Part shown: positions 11,876-23,520 of the stretch, one piece after another
How positions within the stretch are numbered: the stretch's first letter is position 1
How the letters are laid out: each line of letters opens with the position of its first letter
Assembly (NCBI GenBank): GCA_037176905.1
Contig: JBBBWG010002670.1
Coordinates: 1-64,000, forward strand
Length of the DNA stretch: 64,000 nucleotides
Origin: Azolla pinnata
Lineage: Eukaryota > Streptophyta > Polypodiopsida > Salviniales > Salviniaceae
Direction: 5' to 3'
The notes under the pieces: model-generated
What the model was told of the DNA's origin: nothing
The model's database searches: none
What the model saw: the letters and a program-made list of their open reading frames with translations, nothing else
Program-made: the position numbers and the translations under genes

Positions 11876-12390
11876 GCAGAGCAAAAACCCACCAAAACAA
11901 GTCAAGGAACAGGGGGGGGAATCAAACCAGAGCAAAAAACCCACCAAAACAAGTCAAGGAACAGGGGGGGAATCAAACCAGAGCAAAAACCTCCCAAAGC
12001 AATTCAAGAGCAGAGGGGAATCAAAACAGAGCAAAATCCTCCCAAAGCAATTCAAGAGCAGGGGGGGAATCAAAACAGAGCAAAAACCTGCCAAAGCAAT
12101 TCAAGAGCAGGGGGGGAATAAAAAAACAGAGCAAGCTCCAAAACAGAGGAGGAGGAAGAAGAAGAAGAAGAAGAGGGGATACAAAAACAGAGCAAGAGCC
12201 CAAAGCAAGTCAAGAGCAGGGGGAATCAAAACAGAGCAAACCCCAAAACAAGAGGAGGAAGAGGAAGAAGAAGAAGAGGGGATACAAAAACAGAGCAAGA
12301 GCCCAAAACCAAGTCAAGAACAGGGGGGAATCAAAACAGAGCAAATCCAAAAAACAAAGGAAGAAGAAGAAGAAGAAGAAGAAGAAGAAG
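11876..12390. repeat. ~50-60-bp purine-rich minisatellite with G7 runs
   Basis: Eight or nine imperfect copies of a unit combining AATCAAAACAGAGCAAAA, a CCAAAGCAA block, TCAAGAGCAG and a run of five to eight Gs; several copies carry an inserted GAA/GAG block. It lies just upstream of the 10-kb minus-strand gene, probably in its promoter or leader. The plus-strand frame that stays open across it is a repeat artefact. Confidence 0.9.
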
Positions 12391-12499
12391 AGGGGATGTG
12401 GGCTATGGCTTCAAATTGTTAGGAGATTGATATGACTATGGCTATGGCTCTGGCTATGGCCATGAAGAGAGCTCAAAAACACTTGAGGAAACCCAAAAG

Positions 12500-12521
12500 A
12501 AACACACACACACACACACAA
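12500..12521. repeat. (CA)n microsatellite
   Basis: A short perfect CA run followed by AAAC/CAAA repeats to about 12,615. Confidence 0.7.
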
Positions 12522-12708
12522 CACAGAATTGGCAAACAAAAACTCAAGTGAAATGGTGTGTCATTTATACACACAAACCAACAAACAAACAAAACAAAAC
12601 CAACAAACAAAACAACCCCACTGCTTTTTATTTAGCTTTTGGGGCTTTCCTCGCCACTTTCCGGCCTCGCAATCAAACTTCCAGCCGCAATTCGAGTCGA
12701 TCCTCCGA

Positions 12709-12768
12709 TTAGTTTTAGGGTTCAGGGTTTAAGGTTTAGGGTTTTAGGGTTTAAGGGTTTAAGGCTGA
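12709..12768 (-). repeat. Telomere-like TTTAGGG tract
   Basis: Five to six imperfect TTTAGGG-type units, several extended to GGGTTTAAGG. It reads G-rich on the plus strand, that is CCCTAAA on the strand of the minus-strand gene about 1 kb downstream, so it could act as a telobox cluster in that promoter. It is the mirror image of the tract at 9,628-9,690 on the other side of the gene. Confidence 0.65.
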
Positions 12769-14819
12769 ACCCGCGAGAGGATTAGTCTCAAAACTCTACT
12801 AACCCCTCCCATTGATTGATTAGTAGGCTGCTTACTTTTAATCACCCTGTTATTTGGCACCGTTGCTCGCGCTCAAGCGATCTTGGAGATGAACGTCTCG
12901 AGCTTGAATCCGAGCGTTTCCGATCCGATCCGATCTGATCCGAGGGGGGTACTTCCTCTCGCATTAAGGCTTTCGTTTTCTTCTTCTCTTTTTTCTTTTT
13001 TTACCCGCCCTAATGCGATTTTTATGAGCCCTTCGATTTCGAACAAACGCTCTCCCTCTGTCTCGCTCTCCGTCTCTGCGAATCGAAATCGTAGATGCAT
13101 TCATTGGAACGAATGCGAGAGGGCGGTAGGGGGCTAATCGGAACGCTTGATGATCATCAATCAAGTCTCATACTGCACACTGCACATGGGGAGGGGCAAG
13201 CTTCGTATTATTAAGAAAAGCCGGATTTGTGTCAGGGGGAGGGGATCGGCGGCAAAACAAGCAAACAGAAAGAGAAGGGGAAAAAAAAAAAAGCCTGATA
13301 TGCTCTTGATTTCATACACATGTCCACTTCCTTCGATCGACATCTTTCGTCAGCTTCACTGACCGGCTCTGTACTGAGGCGTAGGAAAGATGATCTGATC
13401 GCGACTTCTTCGGCCGATCGATCCAACGAAAACGCACCAGATGCGGAAGCTTTGGGCCGCGATTTCGAATGTTATGCCGAAGAGGGGGCGGGAAGTTGAC
13501 CAAAAAAAAAGAGAGAGAGAGACAGGTGGCGAAATCTGGCTTACAGAATTTTCAGTTAGCAGGCCACTCAGATCCTCGAAATCTGGCTTACAGAACTTTT
13601 GGTTAGCAGGCCCGATTCCCAGATCCCAGAAGCAATATAGCTTCAGATCTCCCATTGTAAACTCCGTTGTTGCTTCGTCCCCATCAGGTCCTTCTTCTGC
13701 ATACTCTGTTTGTTGCCTCAGATTCCGCTGATGACGAGCTTCCCCAACAATGATCGAATCTCTCGCATTCCAATGATGGTTTTTCTCCGGCTCTCACGGA
13801 AGGCAATCGATCACTGGCAAAGACTACATATTGTTCATCGGCAACTCGGAGGCAGGTAAGCAACGCAATCGATCCTCTTCTTCGTCCTTCCCTTTTGTAA
13901 ATGTTTTTCGAAAACACCCAACTCTAATAGCTATGCTTAGTACTCACCTAGACATGTCTCCTTTGCATCGATCGTTGCGATTCCTAGATCGTTGGATCCG
14001 GATCGAGTTCGCGTGCCAGCCAGGGAAGCATGCGATCGGTCAGAATCATGCCAGAAAGGGGGGTTTTTGCAAGGGTTTTGGCCCATGTCCTATGATATGA
14101 TGAGTTACATAGGCAGAAAAAAACAACAACAAAAAAAGAAGACAAAAGGACATCTTCATCAGATGATGATGGGATTGTTTGGCATGCAGATTAGGGTTTC
14201 TTCAGGTCTCTGAGGTTTCTAGGCTTTTTAGGGTTATGATGCAAACCCCCTCCTGCAAAGTCTGCGTCTGCGACGCCGACAATGGTTTAAACTCTCATCC
14301 CCAAGAGTGGGTGAATCATGAGGAATCATGATGATTTTCCTGTGCCCTTTTTGCAAGCATCATGTGTGCTTCATTCATGCTTTGACTAACTATGGTGAAT
14401 CAACAGCAATGTGCCTTCTGCATCCATTCATCCTTCATGAATGCCTGCAATGCATGCAAAGGGCTGCTGCTTCTTCTTCTTAATGGCTTAGAATTGAGTA
14501 GCTGGATATGGAGAAAAAGCTCTAGCTCACCATTGTTCATTGAATGTTTTTCATGTCTCCATGAAGCAGCAGAGCATACATAGCCAGCAGCCAGCAGCAA
14601 AGCCACAGATTCCAACGTGCCGAGCTTCTTCATGGCGAGATTACGGACGAAGATAAACCAGCGGCATTCATGACGCGGGTAAGAAAAAGAAAAAGAAGAA
14701 GAAGAAGAAAGATTTTGACCTTGGAATGTACCATGGCCGAAAAAAGCCGCGAAAATCTTCGATCCGTCGACTATGAAGCCAGCCAAATCTAGCAGACATA
14801 AGAGCCATTCCTACCTTTA
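12769..14819. other. Intergenic region, possible small ORF only
   Basis: No recognisable multi-exon gene. A 48-bp direct duplication lies at 13,527-13,625 (each copy contains GAAATCTGGCTTACAGAA and GTTAGCAGGCC). GAA-rich and A-rich stretches occur near 13,276, 13,500 and 14,690-14,710. A possible small secreted protein at 14,400-14,633 is listed separately. Confidence 0.5.
14400..14633 (-). CDS. Possible small secreted peptide, unrecognised
   Basis: A 77-codon minus-strand frame beginning MKKLGTLESVALLLAAGYVC, then SAASW: two lysines, a hydrophobic core and a small-residue cleavage-like site, as in a signal peptide. The remainder is 50-odd residues ending in HCC, with no known motif and only a few Cys. 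The frame is open for 51 codons before this ATG as well, which weakens the start choice. No homology recognised; could be chance. Confidence 0.2.
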   Translation of the reverse strand: MKKLGTLESVALLLAAGYVCSAASWRHEKHSMNNGELELFLHIQLLNSKPLRRRSSSPLHALQAFMKDEWMQKAHCC

Positions 14820-15440
14820 AAGACATAAGCGATCTTTGCTTATCTGATTGATGCTGCCCTGAGATGATCTCCCATTTGTCTTATCTGATCATATGCTGAG
14901 TGAGATGAATCTACCATTGCTTATCATTGATGCTGGCTGAGATGGTCTAGCATTTGCTTATCTGATGCTGGTTGAGATGATCTAAACAATTGCTTATCTG
15001 ATGCTGGCTGAGATGATCTTACTACCGTTGTCTTATCTGAAGACTGGCGATGCTAAGATTGATCCACCATTTTGCTTAGCTGAGATTTGATCTACCATTG
15101 CTTCTTATCTGTTGCTGAGATGATCTACCGTTGCTAATCGGATGCTGAGCTGATCTATTATTGCTTCTCTGATGCTGCCTGAGATAATCTACCATTGCTT
15201 ATCTGATCCATTAACATCCATAAGTGTAGTCAGTGTTTTACCTTGCTTATATTATCCGATGCTGAGATGGATCCATTATTGTTTATTGGATGCTTGCTGA
15301 GATGATCTATCTGATGCTGACTGAGATGATCTACCATTGCTTATCTGCTACACCGACATCCAAAAGTGTTAGTCAGTGTTTTACCTTGCTTACCTGATGC
15401 TGAGAATGGATCTACCATTGCTGTTGCAGACTCATCAATA
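14820..15440. repeat. Degenerate ~40-bp tandem repeat
   Basis: About 14 diverged copies of a unit combining GATGATCTACCATTG and CTTATCTGATGCTGGCTGA. Copies vary from about 30 to 70 bp, and a larger block containing CCAAAAGTGTTAGTCAGTG occurs twice (near 15,220 and 15,360), showing higher-order duplication. No coding potential. Confidence 0.9.
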
Positions 15441-16206
15441 AGGCTCCTTGATTAGACCATATCCAAGGAGGCAAACAAACCTTAGTAAAGAAAAATGAAA
15501 GAAAGAAAGAAAGAAAGAAAGAAAAAGGCAGAGACAAGTCCTTCTGAACTCTATTTATAGGCTAACATGTTTCGACAGAAAAACAGAATTTGACAGTCCG
15601 CGGAAGCTTTTCTACTTGAAGAATGTTTTCAAATTTTCCACCCCGCCAAGACAAACCGCATGGACCACTTACGTTTGATTCTGAAACAAGTAACTGAACC
15701 ATTTTAATGAGCTTTTAAACAAATGCTGCATTCATGCCAAATGCTGGTTTCCCCACACTTCTTCCAAGTGTTGCATCAACAACCCCATGTGCTTCCAAAA
15801 GTACTTTGCACTCATCACATTTCAATTAGCATGTTTGTAGCTTCGATGGAGCAGCGACCGATCTAAACATTCCCAGTGTTTTTCCCTCGATAAGACATTC
15901 TCTCCATATTTACTGCACATGATCTCAGGGAACCATGCATGCCTATTTTGTGTTCTTCGACTCATGGGTTTATCTTTCAGGCTACACTAACAGTAGAGAG
16001 AAAGAGAGAGAGAGATGATGATTTCATGAGATGAAAAAACATGGGGGATGCAAATGAGGAACAACATTATGTTGGGGATGGCCAATACAAATCAGCCAAC
16101 CAAACTAACCTTTATATACCATGAATGAATGCTGTACATTCTTAATAACTGTTCGGTCATTTCGCTTATTTGGCGTCGAGAATGACATATATAGTTTAGC
16201 ACCTCG
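15441..16206. other. Intergenic / 3' UTR of the coiled-coil gene
   Basis: Unique sequence with GAAA tetranucleotide repeats at about 15,500-15,525 and a GA run near 15,998-16,015. The right part is probably the 3' UTR of the gene starting at 16,207. Nothing else recognised. Confidence 0.5.
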
Positions 16207-19200
16207 TTACAACTGATCCAGAAGAAGATTCAGTTCTGAATGTTCTTCACATGGATTATGCACGGTTGTAAGTAGTGCCGTAGAGTTGCTAGAGTCGTCC
16301 TCACTTTTGACTGCCTCATGTTTGATTGAGATGCCATTGTCTTTGTCAATAGCTTCGACCCCATTGGATGCTTGCTTCTCACTTCCTTCGACATGAAGTT
16401 GTAATGCTCGACTCTGCTTTACGTTTCACAAATAAACAGTGCATTTAATCAGAAAAGGGAGCTTGAATATACAATGGATTATGTCACGCTGCATTAACTA
16501 GAGTAATGAAGAAAGCAAAGACTAATATGACAGAAGAAACATACTATATCAAGTCAAAAATATATGGCTTTCCTGAAACCTCACGTGGACTCGCTAGAAC
16601 AATCTACATAAAATAACTTAAAAAACAATCAACTAAGGGAAACCTTTGCCTTGGATGTTAATTAATCTCCTTAAGTGGCAATTCCAAACAAAATCAGTAA
16701 GCATTGTTTTCTTTCCCATATAGTCCAATAATGGATTGTAGATAGCTAGATGTATGGTCACCACCCTAAAATATTTATATACCTATAAGAATGTCTTGGG
16801 ACAGAGAAGTAGTTTCATATCATCAGGACTATTTTCAGTACATGAATGATTTACATAGGTTTTTTACATGGATCAGGATATAGAAATAACCATTCTAATA
16901 ATGTCAATCAGCACCTGGCACATACTTTTATTCCTGATCACATCATGTGCACAGAAACAAAGACAAAGAACAAAGGAAAAAAAGATTGTAAGGACAAAAT
17001 ACTGTACCTGATCCTCCTTAATCTGAGAAATCTCTAAAAGCTCTTCATTGATGCTTATTAACTCATTGATACGGCGACGTTGCTCTTCAACTTCCTTCTG
17101 CATCTCTTGGAGTTTCGATGAGAGTTCAATCTTTTCAAATATAATTCCCTCTGTTGCAATTTGCCCAGCTTTCAGTCTTCTCTTGAGTTCCTCCCCGTCC
17201 TTCTCCTTTTGCTTCAGCAACAATTCAAGTCTTGTTGTTTTTTCCTGATACTGGACGACTTGTTGTGTCAAATGGTCTTTTGCTATTTGGAGGGATCCTA
17301 ACTGCCAAAATAGAGCAAATGGTTAGTAATTCATTCACAAGAATCCTTGTTCTTATGAATTGATAAGTTCTCTTCTTAGACTTCGATTTACTTTGTTAAG
17401 CAACATTTGTTAGTACTCACGTTTGAGTAAATGTTCTTTACCTTCTCTTCCTTGGCTTGTGAAAATTGCAGAAGCTCCTCGTTAATACCAAGAAGTTCCT
17501 TCATCCGATATCTTTGTTCTTCTGCTTCTTTGTACAGCTTTTGAACTACACTTGACAGCTCATACTTTTCCTGTCTAATACCTTCTAATTCTTTCAAGAT
17601 GGAATGCATTTGGCACTCAAGCTCATCTACTGTCCGGTCTTTCTGGATACACAAAGACTCCAAAGTACTGATCCTAAACTCAGCTTGGGCGAGTTGCTGC
17701 ATAATTTCACTATATTAATTTTAGCATTTGGTAATGTCTTTACAGATGAAGATTTTATCAATGAGTGCGTAGAGGGGTTAGATCTTGAATCGGCAATACT
17801 TTGTTTAATATTAGATCTTGGGCAAGTTTTTAGTCAAAGTATTGCCGATTCAAGATCTAACCTCCTCTCACTCCTTAAGGAAAAGCTCTCTACCCAACCA
17901 TTTATAATTTCAGCCAGAAGTATATACTGCAGAAAGCTGCAAACTATATATAGCATCCGTTTAGAGATTTATGGAGCTTTAAAGGTTTTACCATGTTGAA
18001 AGTATATGGACAACAAAAGGACAAGAAATACAACTGCATCATGCAGACATGAGGCAACATTCACATTGACTGTCAACTCCTTTAGAAACCACTGAAGCCA
18101 TGTAGCCATACTTAGAACCAAACTTTCCCTCAAACTCTCCACAGCACAAATGTGGATCTGTGGCTGCTCTTTGTCACATAAATAGCAACCAAATACTTTC
18201 ACCTGGTCATTGTAATGTCTGGTACAGTCAGGGTTATTGTAGTTTCAACAACTTTGTTCCATTGGTAAAGTCGGATATTTTCAACTGTTTCTAAAATTCA
18301 TTTATGTAATATCCAGAAATCTTCCATTTCAATAGTTTTTCACTGAGCAAGCTACATTGCAATAGAGCATCCTATTACATACACCAACAATCCCTTGTGC
18401 TTTCTAGCATCAAATTTGATTGCATTACCACATTTGAAATACCAGATGACCCAAGAATTTCCAGCGCATCATTCGATAACATGAACCAGAGGCTGACCAG
18501 GTCCACACACTAGTACTACTATCCCCTGAAAGCCAACTCATTCTTGTTGAGTGTAGTCTTGTGACATTTGCTTTTCTCATGGCATGTGAATGAATGCCTT
18601 TTAGCAGGTTAAACCTTCTGGTACCAGTCACTGTATAATTGGCAGATGAATCAATCAAATCCCAAGTTTGACCCTCCATTAGCTTTCTCGTTTCCATATC
18701 GGGTAAAGCCTTCCATCAATTATGCATATAATCATTTAGCATGTGACAGAAATCTTCAGCCAAGTATGGTTTCTCCATTCAAACGCTCAATTGTACAAAA
18801 GCATTAGAGTTTACTAAGATTTCAAAGGATGCAACCACGATGATTTCTTCTTATTCCCCTTATGTGGAGATTCACAGCTATAAACGTTTTATATAAACGT
18901 TCAACTTCTATACTAATTTTACTCCATCAGTCTGTAGTACCTTCATCGTAACCTCCATTTTTGTATCTACCCATCAACATTTTACTAATCTGTTCAATGC
19001 CCCACATCCACCTAAGAAGCATCCTGACATCACACTACCAAAGATAACCACCATGAAATAATCCAGGATGCACCTCCCAACATTCTTTCATCAGTAAGAA
19101 CAGTTTCTGCCAGAAATGTGAGTTAAACTGTAGATGTTTAAATGGATCTCAGTGCATCTATACTACGTCCACAGCAAGAACTCTTCAGTAGATTAAGAAT

Positions 19201-21610
19201 TCACATTTACAGATCATATTTTCCCTCTCTCTTCAATCAAAGAAGAAATGAAACGATTTGTTACTAAAATCTTAATAAGACCACTACTAATTCCTTGGGG
19301 CTTCAACTCGTGTTTATATGCTCCTAATTAGCATATAGATAGCATATTCCATATGAAAAATGATAGAGTGATGTATCCTGGAAACTCTCATCCAAGTTAG
19401 AACCATACTATATCATTTAAAAAAAAATCAGAATGCATCTAATTTATATTAAGTATTGATTCTGTTATATATGCAATTATGCTTATATTGCACATGGTTT
19501 AGAAGATTTTACTCACCTTCTGAGAATTAATTATCCGTTCCTTTGCCGTCTCATAATTGAAGAAACTGTATGCAAACTCTTGATATAGATCTTTGAGTTT
19601 GTAGACAGTTTTGGTTAAAACAAATAGTTCATCTGCAATGAGAAAATGTTTGATTTATGTAAATTTCAGGAAAAGTAAGTCTTTTACAATAAGATACATG
19701 CATGCATACATACATACTACGTATATATGCCTAGACATACACACACAGAGAGGGGGACAAAGAGATGGCCAAAAGCCAATTTGTAGATAATACGTTTCTT
19801 ACCTTCAATGCTTCCACTATCAGTCATAGATGAGTCACTATCCCTTGGTCCACGCATCCAAAAGTTATTGCATAGCTTCTCAATGGATAGTTCTAACGTG
19901 GATAGCAATGAATTGAGTTGAAATTGCATCATAGAGATGCTTCTTGAACTGTAAACAAAAAAAGTTGGACCTAAATATTGCAGTCATGGAATCCACATTG
20001 CTAAATACTATTAATTCAAAAGAACAAAACTAATTTCCAATATTCAAATGCGGATTTCACATTGAATGCACAAATCAGTAAGAAAACATAATCAGATTTT
20101 CTAGTGAAAATACAGCAGAAGGTCGTATAATCAATATAATCACTACAGCTGTGAGCATTCTCACCTAAACCATAAACCCCAATTCCAGACTTAACCCTAT
20201 TATCATCAACCTGGCAAGCAGTGAAACACATATAATAAACCAAAATCTATATTCACGATTATATAAGAGGAAAGTGCACACAGGATTCAGTTTTCCTTGA
20301 TGGCAGGCCGAAGACAATGGTTATCATTGATCAATAAGATAGATCGTAGGAAAGCTGCACATTGCACAAGTAAAAAAAGGGGGGATGACATAACAGAAAA
20401 ACTGGATCCAGCTTTCACACTGCATCACATAAAGGGGTCCGTGTATAACAAATAAGAAAAATCTCATACATAGTATAGTATCTTGTACAGGGATAAGAAA
20501 GACGGAGAGAGAGCAAGTGAAACCTATCCATATCTGGGACAGTTGTTAAGCCTATCTCCATCCCCATCCTTCGTGTTGTCATCTTATCCTTTAATGCACT
20601 CACAAACCCTTTTGATGATAATTCCCGCCTTGGTGATCCATAACTTGAATCTTGACCATCTTGATTATCTCCGCACTTGTATACAATTCCATTGAAATTC
20701 TCACCTAAAACTTTGTGCACACCAAAGCCATTGTTTGACTCTGGCTTGGATGGAGAGACATCATAGAGTCTTTCATACCCAGAAATTATAGATGGCATCC
20801 TGATTGTATTCACCTAGCACATATAATCAAATCCAGTTACGTATATATGAAAACCAATACATCCTCAAATCACAAATGCTATATAAATTGTTTATTAATA
20901 CTTTCACATACCTTATCAACAAACTTGTCCGCAATCATACTTCTATCCTCTTCATTTTCTATTGATTTGAGATGTTTCAAGTCATCCCTGAGTTTATGTA
21001 TCTCTAGATCTTGTCTCTGCAACTCCGACTTGAGTTTATTGAGCTCTACATCTGTTTGATCACCGAAAGACTTGTTCCTACGAGTTTCTTCTCCAATTTT
21101 AACGCATCGAGGAGTCTTATACATCATGTTGTTAGTAGTTTTACTATCATCACTGAATGCCATAGAATGAATATGCCTTCCACTGGCAGGATTATGATTA
21201 TGCATAGGTTGAATTGGATCAGTGGCATTATCTACCACATTGCTTTCCATCTTATTGATAAATTCTATCTGTTTGAATCGGCTTTCTATATTTTCTACTG
21301 CATTTCCACCCACCATTTCCTGCCTTTGCACCCATTCAGAAACATCCGGGCCAGAGAAATCGATTAAGTCTGTAACTTCATGCAACTGAGTTACATGGTT
21401 GCGATCATTACTAACATTACTTGTTTTACTAAAACCCACGGCTTGAGGTTGCTTGCTCCCATTGCTAATCACGCCATTGACAGAACTCTGATCATCATGA
21501 ATAGCGCTGGCATCTAATACATCTTTACATACCAATGCTGATTGCCGTTGTGAGATGCCTACCGTCTGGGTCAGCACTATTTTTGAGGTTTTCGGTGAAA
21601 TATCCCCCAT
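16207..21610 (-). CDS. Coiled-coil protein of unknown function, 668 residues
   Basis: Seven minus-strand exons: 21610-20912, 20813-20524, 19948-19803, 19632-19517, 17696-17442, 17301-17008, 16413-16207. All junctions are GT-AG and the phases close exactly from ATG to TAA. The first third is hydrophilic and disordered-looking, with a heptad-rich stretch near its end (LKSELQRQDLEIHKLRDDLK). The middle contains MQFQLNSLLSTLELSIEKL, FWMRGPRDSDSSMTDSGSIE and YKLKDLYQEFAYSFFNYETA. Exons 5 and 6 are two similar coiled-coil modules, each with a KYELSS or KIELSS segment, an EEQR(R/Y)R(M/I) step and INEELL.FSQ/ISQ ending, so they look like an internal duplication. The tail is acidic. It resembles plant myosin-heavy-chain-like or microtubule-associated coiled-coil proteins only in a general way; I do not recognise the family. 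Confidence 0.85.
17771..17868. repeat. Near-perfect inverted repeat (hairpin) in an intron
   Basis: Left arm 17776-17803 pairs with right arm 17835-17862 with no mismatch over 28 bp (arm core GGTTAGATCTTGAATCGGCA); a 5-6-bp extension outside (AGAGG/CCTCT) pairs after a one-base bulge. The loop is about 31 nt and contains a further TTAGATCTTG copy. It sits in the 1.8-kb intron between exons 4 and 5 of the coiled-coil gene. It could be a MIRNA-like foldback or a small palindromic element remnant. Confidence 0.85.
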
Positions 21611-21800
21611 TTTTTCTTCTCTCAAATTGTTAAATTTACCTTAAGTCCCTCAAAACAAACATCCCAGTACACAGAGCCAGACGTTTTAATGTTGTGTTAC
21701 CACGCCTGCTAAAGAAAGTATACATTTAGCATTGTTACTGTCTTAACCCAATGTCATCTTATATTAACTGAAAAACACCAGTTTCCTATGTATGTTTATT

Positions 21801-22290
21801 TATTCATGGATTGGCTATAAAACTATTGACATGAATTTATGTCAGATGAATAAAAATAGATAGGACGTCACCTATGAGATAGCTTGATAATATAATTGGT
21901 GTATAAATGGACCCATGATCAAAATATATGCAAATCCGGATCTTTTCGTTTATAAAATTCATTAGTAGGCCTCCAGCCAAGTTATCACCGGAACTGTGCC
22001 CAACTTGTCCGTTCATTCATATGTTATCTCATTACGACCAATGCATGGAAAAGTAATCAATTCATTAATTGGCAATAAACCTATTGATAAGAATTCATCC
22101 TGGATCAATAGAAATAAATGAGCTGTCATTTGTGTAGTGTCTTCATTATACGATCAAAGGTCACAATATATGCATCCCATGAATCGTCCATTTTATCAGC
22201 TTATCAAACGGTGCACCCTCAACTTATCTACGGCCAAGCCCAACTTGTTCATTGATTCATCTGCTATTTTGTTACCAAATGCATTAACCA
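21801..22290. repeat. Diverged ~265-bp tandem duplication upstream of the coiled-coil gene
   Basis: Two direct copies, about 21,801-22,045 and 22,048-22,290. Matching landmarks in order: ATTCATGGATTGGC / ATTCATTAATTGGC, CAAAATATATGCA / CACAATATATGCA, and GCCCAACTTGTCCGTTCATT / GCCCAACTTGTTCATTGATT. Divergence is high, so the event is old. Confidence 0.7.
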
Positions 22291-23160
22291 CAAAAGAACA
22301 ACTTTTTCTATGCGATATTTATTCCTAATATTCAATCTGTCAATAAACTGAAGAAAGGGCTCGCTTTGTAAGCATATAACCAAAATTGAGCTTCCATCGA
22401 TACTAAGTAAAAATCAAACCCAAGAATAGTTATGTGTTCGCTGCAGTCAAAAAAATAAAAGCTTTAACTATTCGTATTGATGGAAACAGATGGGGGACGG
22501 GATCTCATTGTTTGTATCTCTTTTCGTTAACCTTGGAGCAGGAAAATGGAAACACAAATGAAATGAGAAAGGAAGAAGAGAGACGGTGAGATACCTTCTT
22601 CTTCATAATAACAATGATAACGATAGCAAGTGAAGGAAGCAATGGCCATGTCCGCGGCCGAGAAGGAACACAACAATCATCCGCCTTCCTTTCTTTTCCT
22701 CGATCTGAAGGGCGTGTGCGAGAAAAGGGAAGAGAAACACACACGGCGGGGCGGAGTATGGATGAGGAAGGAAGAACGGATTCTTGTGCAAAGCGGGATG
22801 TAAGATGAGGACCAAGGGGATGGCTTTCTTCTGTAAAATGGATTTGGGGAAGGGGGCGGGGGGGGGTGAAAGGGAGAGAGCAAAATGGCATGCAAGCTGC
22901 ACGACGCCATAGCTTCCTGTCTGTCTGTCTTTCTTGTTTTTAAGTGGAAAATAGGGGAAGAAAAAACTGCCCAGAACTCTGAGAGAGAGAGAGAGAGAGA
23001 GAGATTCCTCCCGCCTTGTTCTTCGGAGGAAGAAGAGGACTGTGGGCTCGAGCACTCTTTGGCCACATCTGCATTTCTTCTTCTTCTTCCTTCTTCTTCT
23101 TCCTTCTTTCTTTCTTCTTCTTCTTCTTCTTCTTCTTCTTTCTTCTTCTTCTTCTTCTTC
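22291..23160. other. Intergenic, GA/CT-rich, ending in (TTC)n
   Basis: Divergent promoter space between the minus-strand coiled-coil gene and the plus-strand DUF1350 gene. It contains a GA run at 22,981-23,004 and a long TTC/CTTC tract at about 23,075-23,160. An AAG|GTATCT donor-like site near 22,595 on the minus strand could mark a 5' UTR intron of the coiled-coil gene. Long frames here are low-complexity artefacts (poly Glu/Arg/Lys or Ser/Phe). Confidence 0.5.
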
Positions 23161-23520
23161 CACACTAATTACAGTTACTAGATCGGTGTGTTACTAATTA
23201 CACTTGACTTGATCGGTGTTGCTAATTACACTTAACTTGATCAGTGTTGCTAATCACACTTAACCCGATCGGCGCTGTCAATTACACTTCCCTGATCAGT
23301 ATTGCTGATCGGACTTCTTCTTCTTCTTCTTCCACACTAATTGTAGTTACTAGATCAATGTTACTAATTGCAGTTACTATATCAATGTTACTAATTACAC
23401 TTAACTTGTTCAGTGTTGCTAATTACACTTAACCCGATCAGCGCTGTCGATCGGACTTACCTGATCAGTATTGCTGGTCAGATTTACCTGATCGGTACTG
23501 CTAGTTAAACCTTGCCTTAC
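23161..23520. repeat. Degenerate ~35-40-bp tandem repeat
   Basis: About nine copies of a unit resembling TTGCTAATTACACTTAACT followed by TGATCAGTG, with GATC/GGTC variants, split by a TTC run at 23,313-23,330. No coding potential. Confidence 0.8.

Noticed and set aside
11349-12435. Plus-strand frames of 357 and 214 codons
   Set aside because: They run antisense to exon 1 of the 10-kb gene and through the G-run minisatellite; the product is only repeated QSK/KQEEEE text.
18425-18697. 90-codon minus-strand frame in the large intron of the coiled-coil gene
   Set aside because: Splice phases of flanking exons close perfectly without it, and it shows no heptads or known domain.
22603-23181. Poly-Glu/Arg/Lys and poly-Ser/Phe frames of up to 186 codons
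   Set aside because: Produced by the TTC/GAA tract and GA-rich promoter sequence; no domain.
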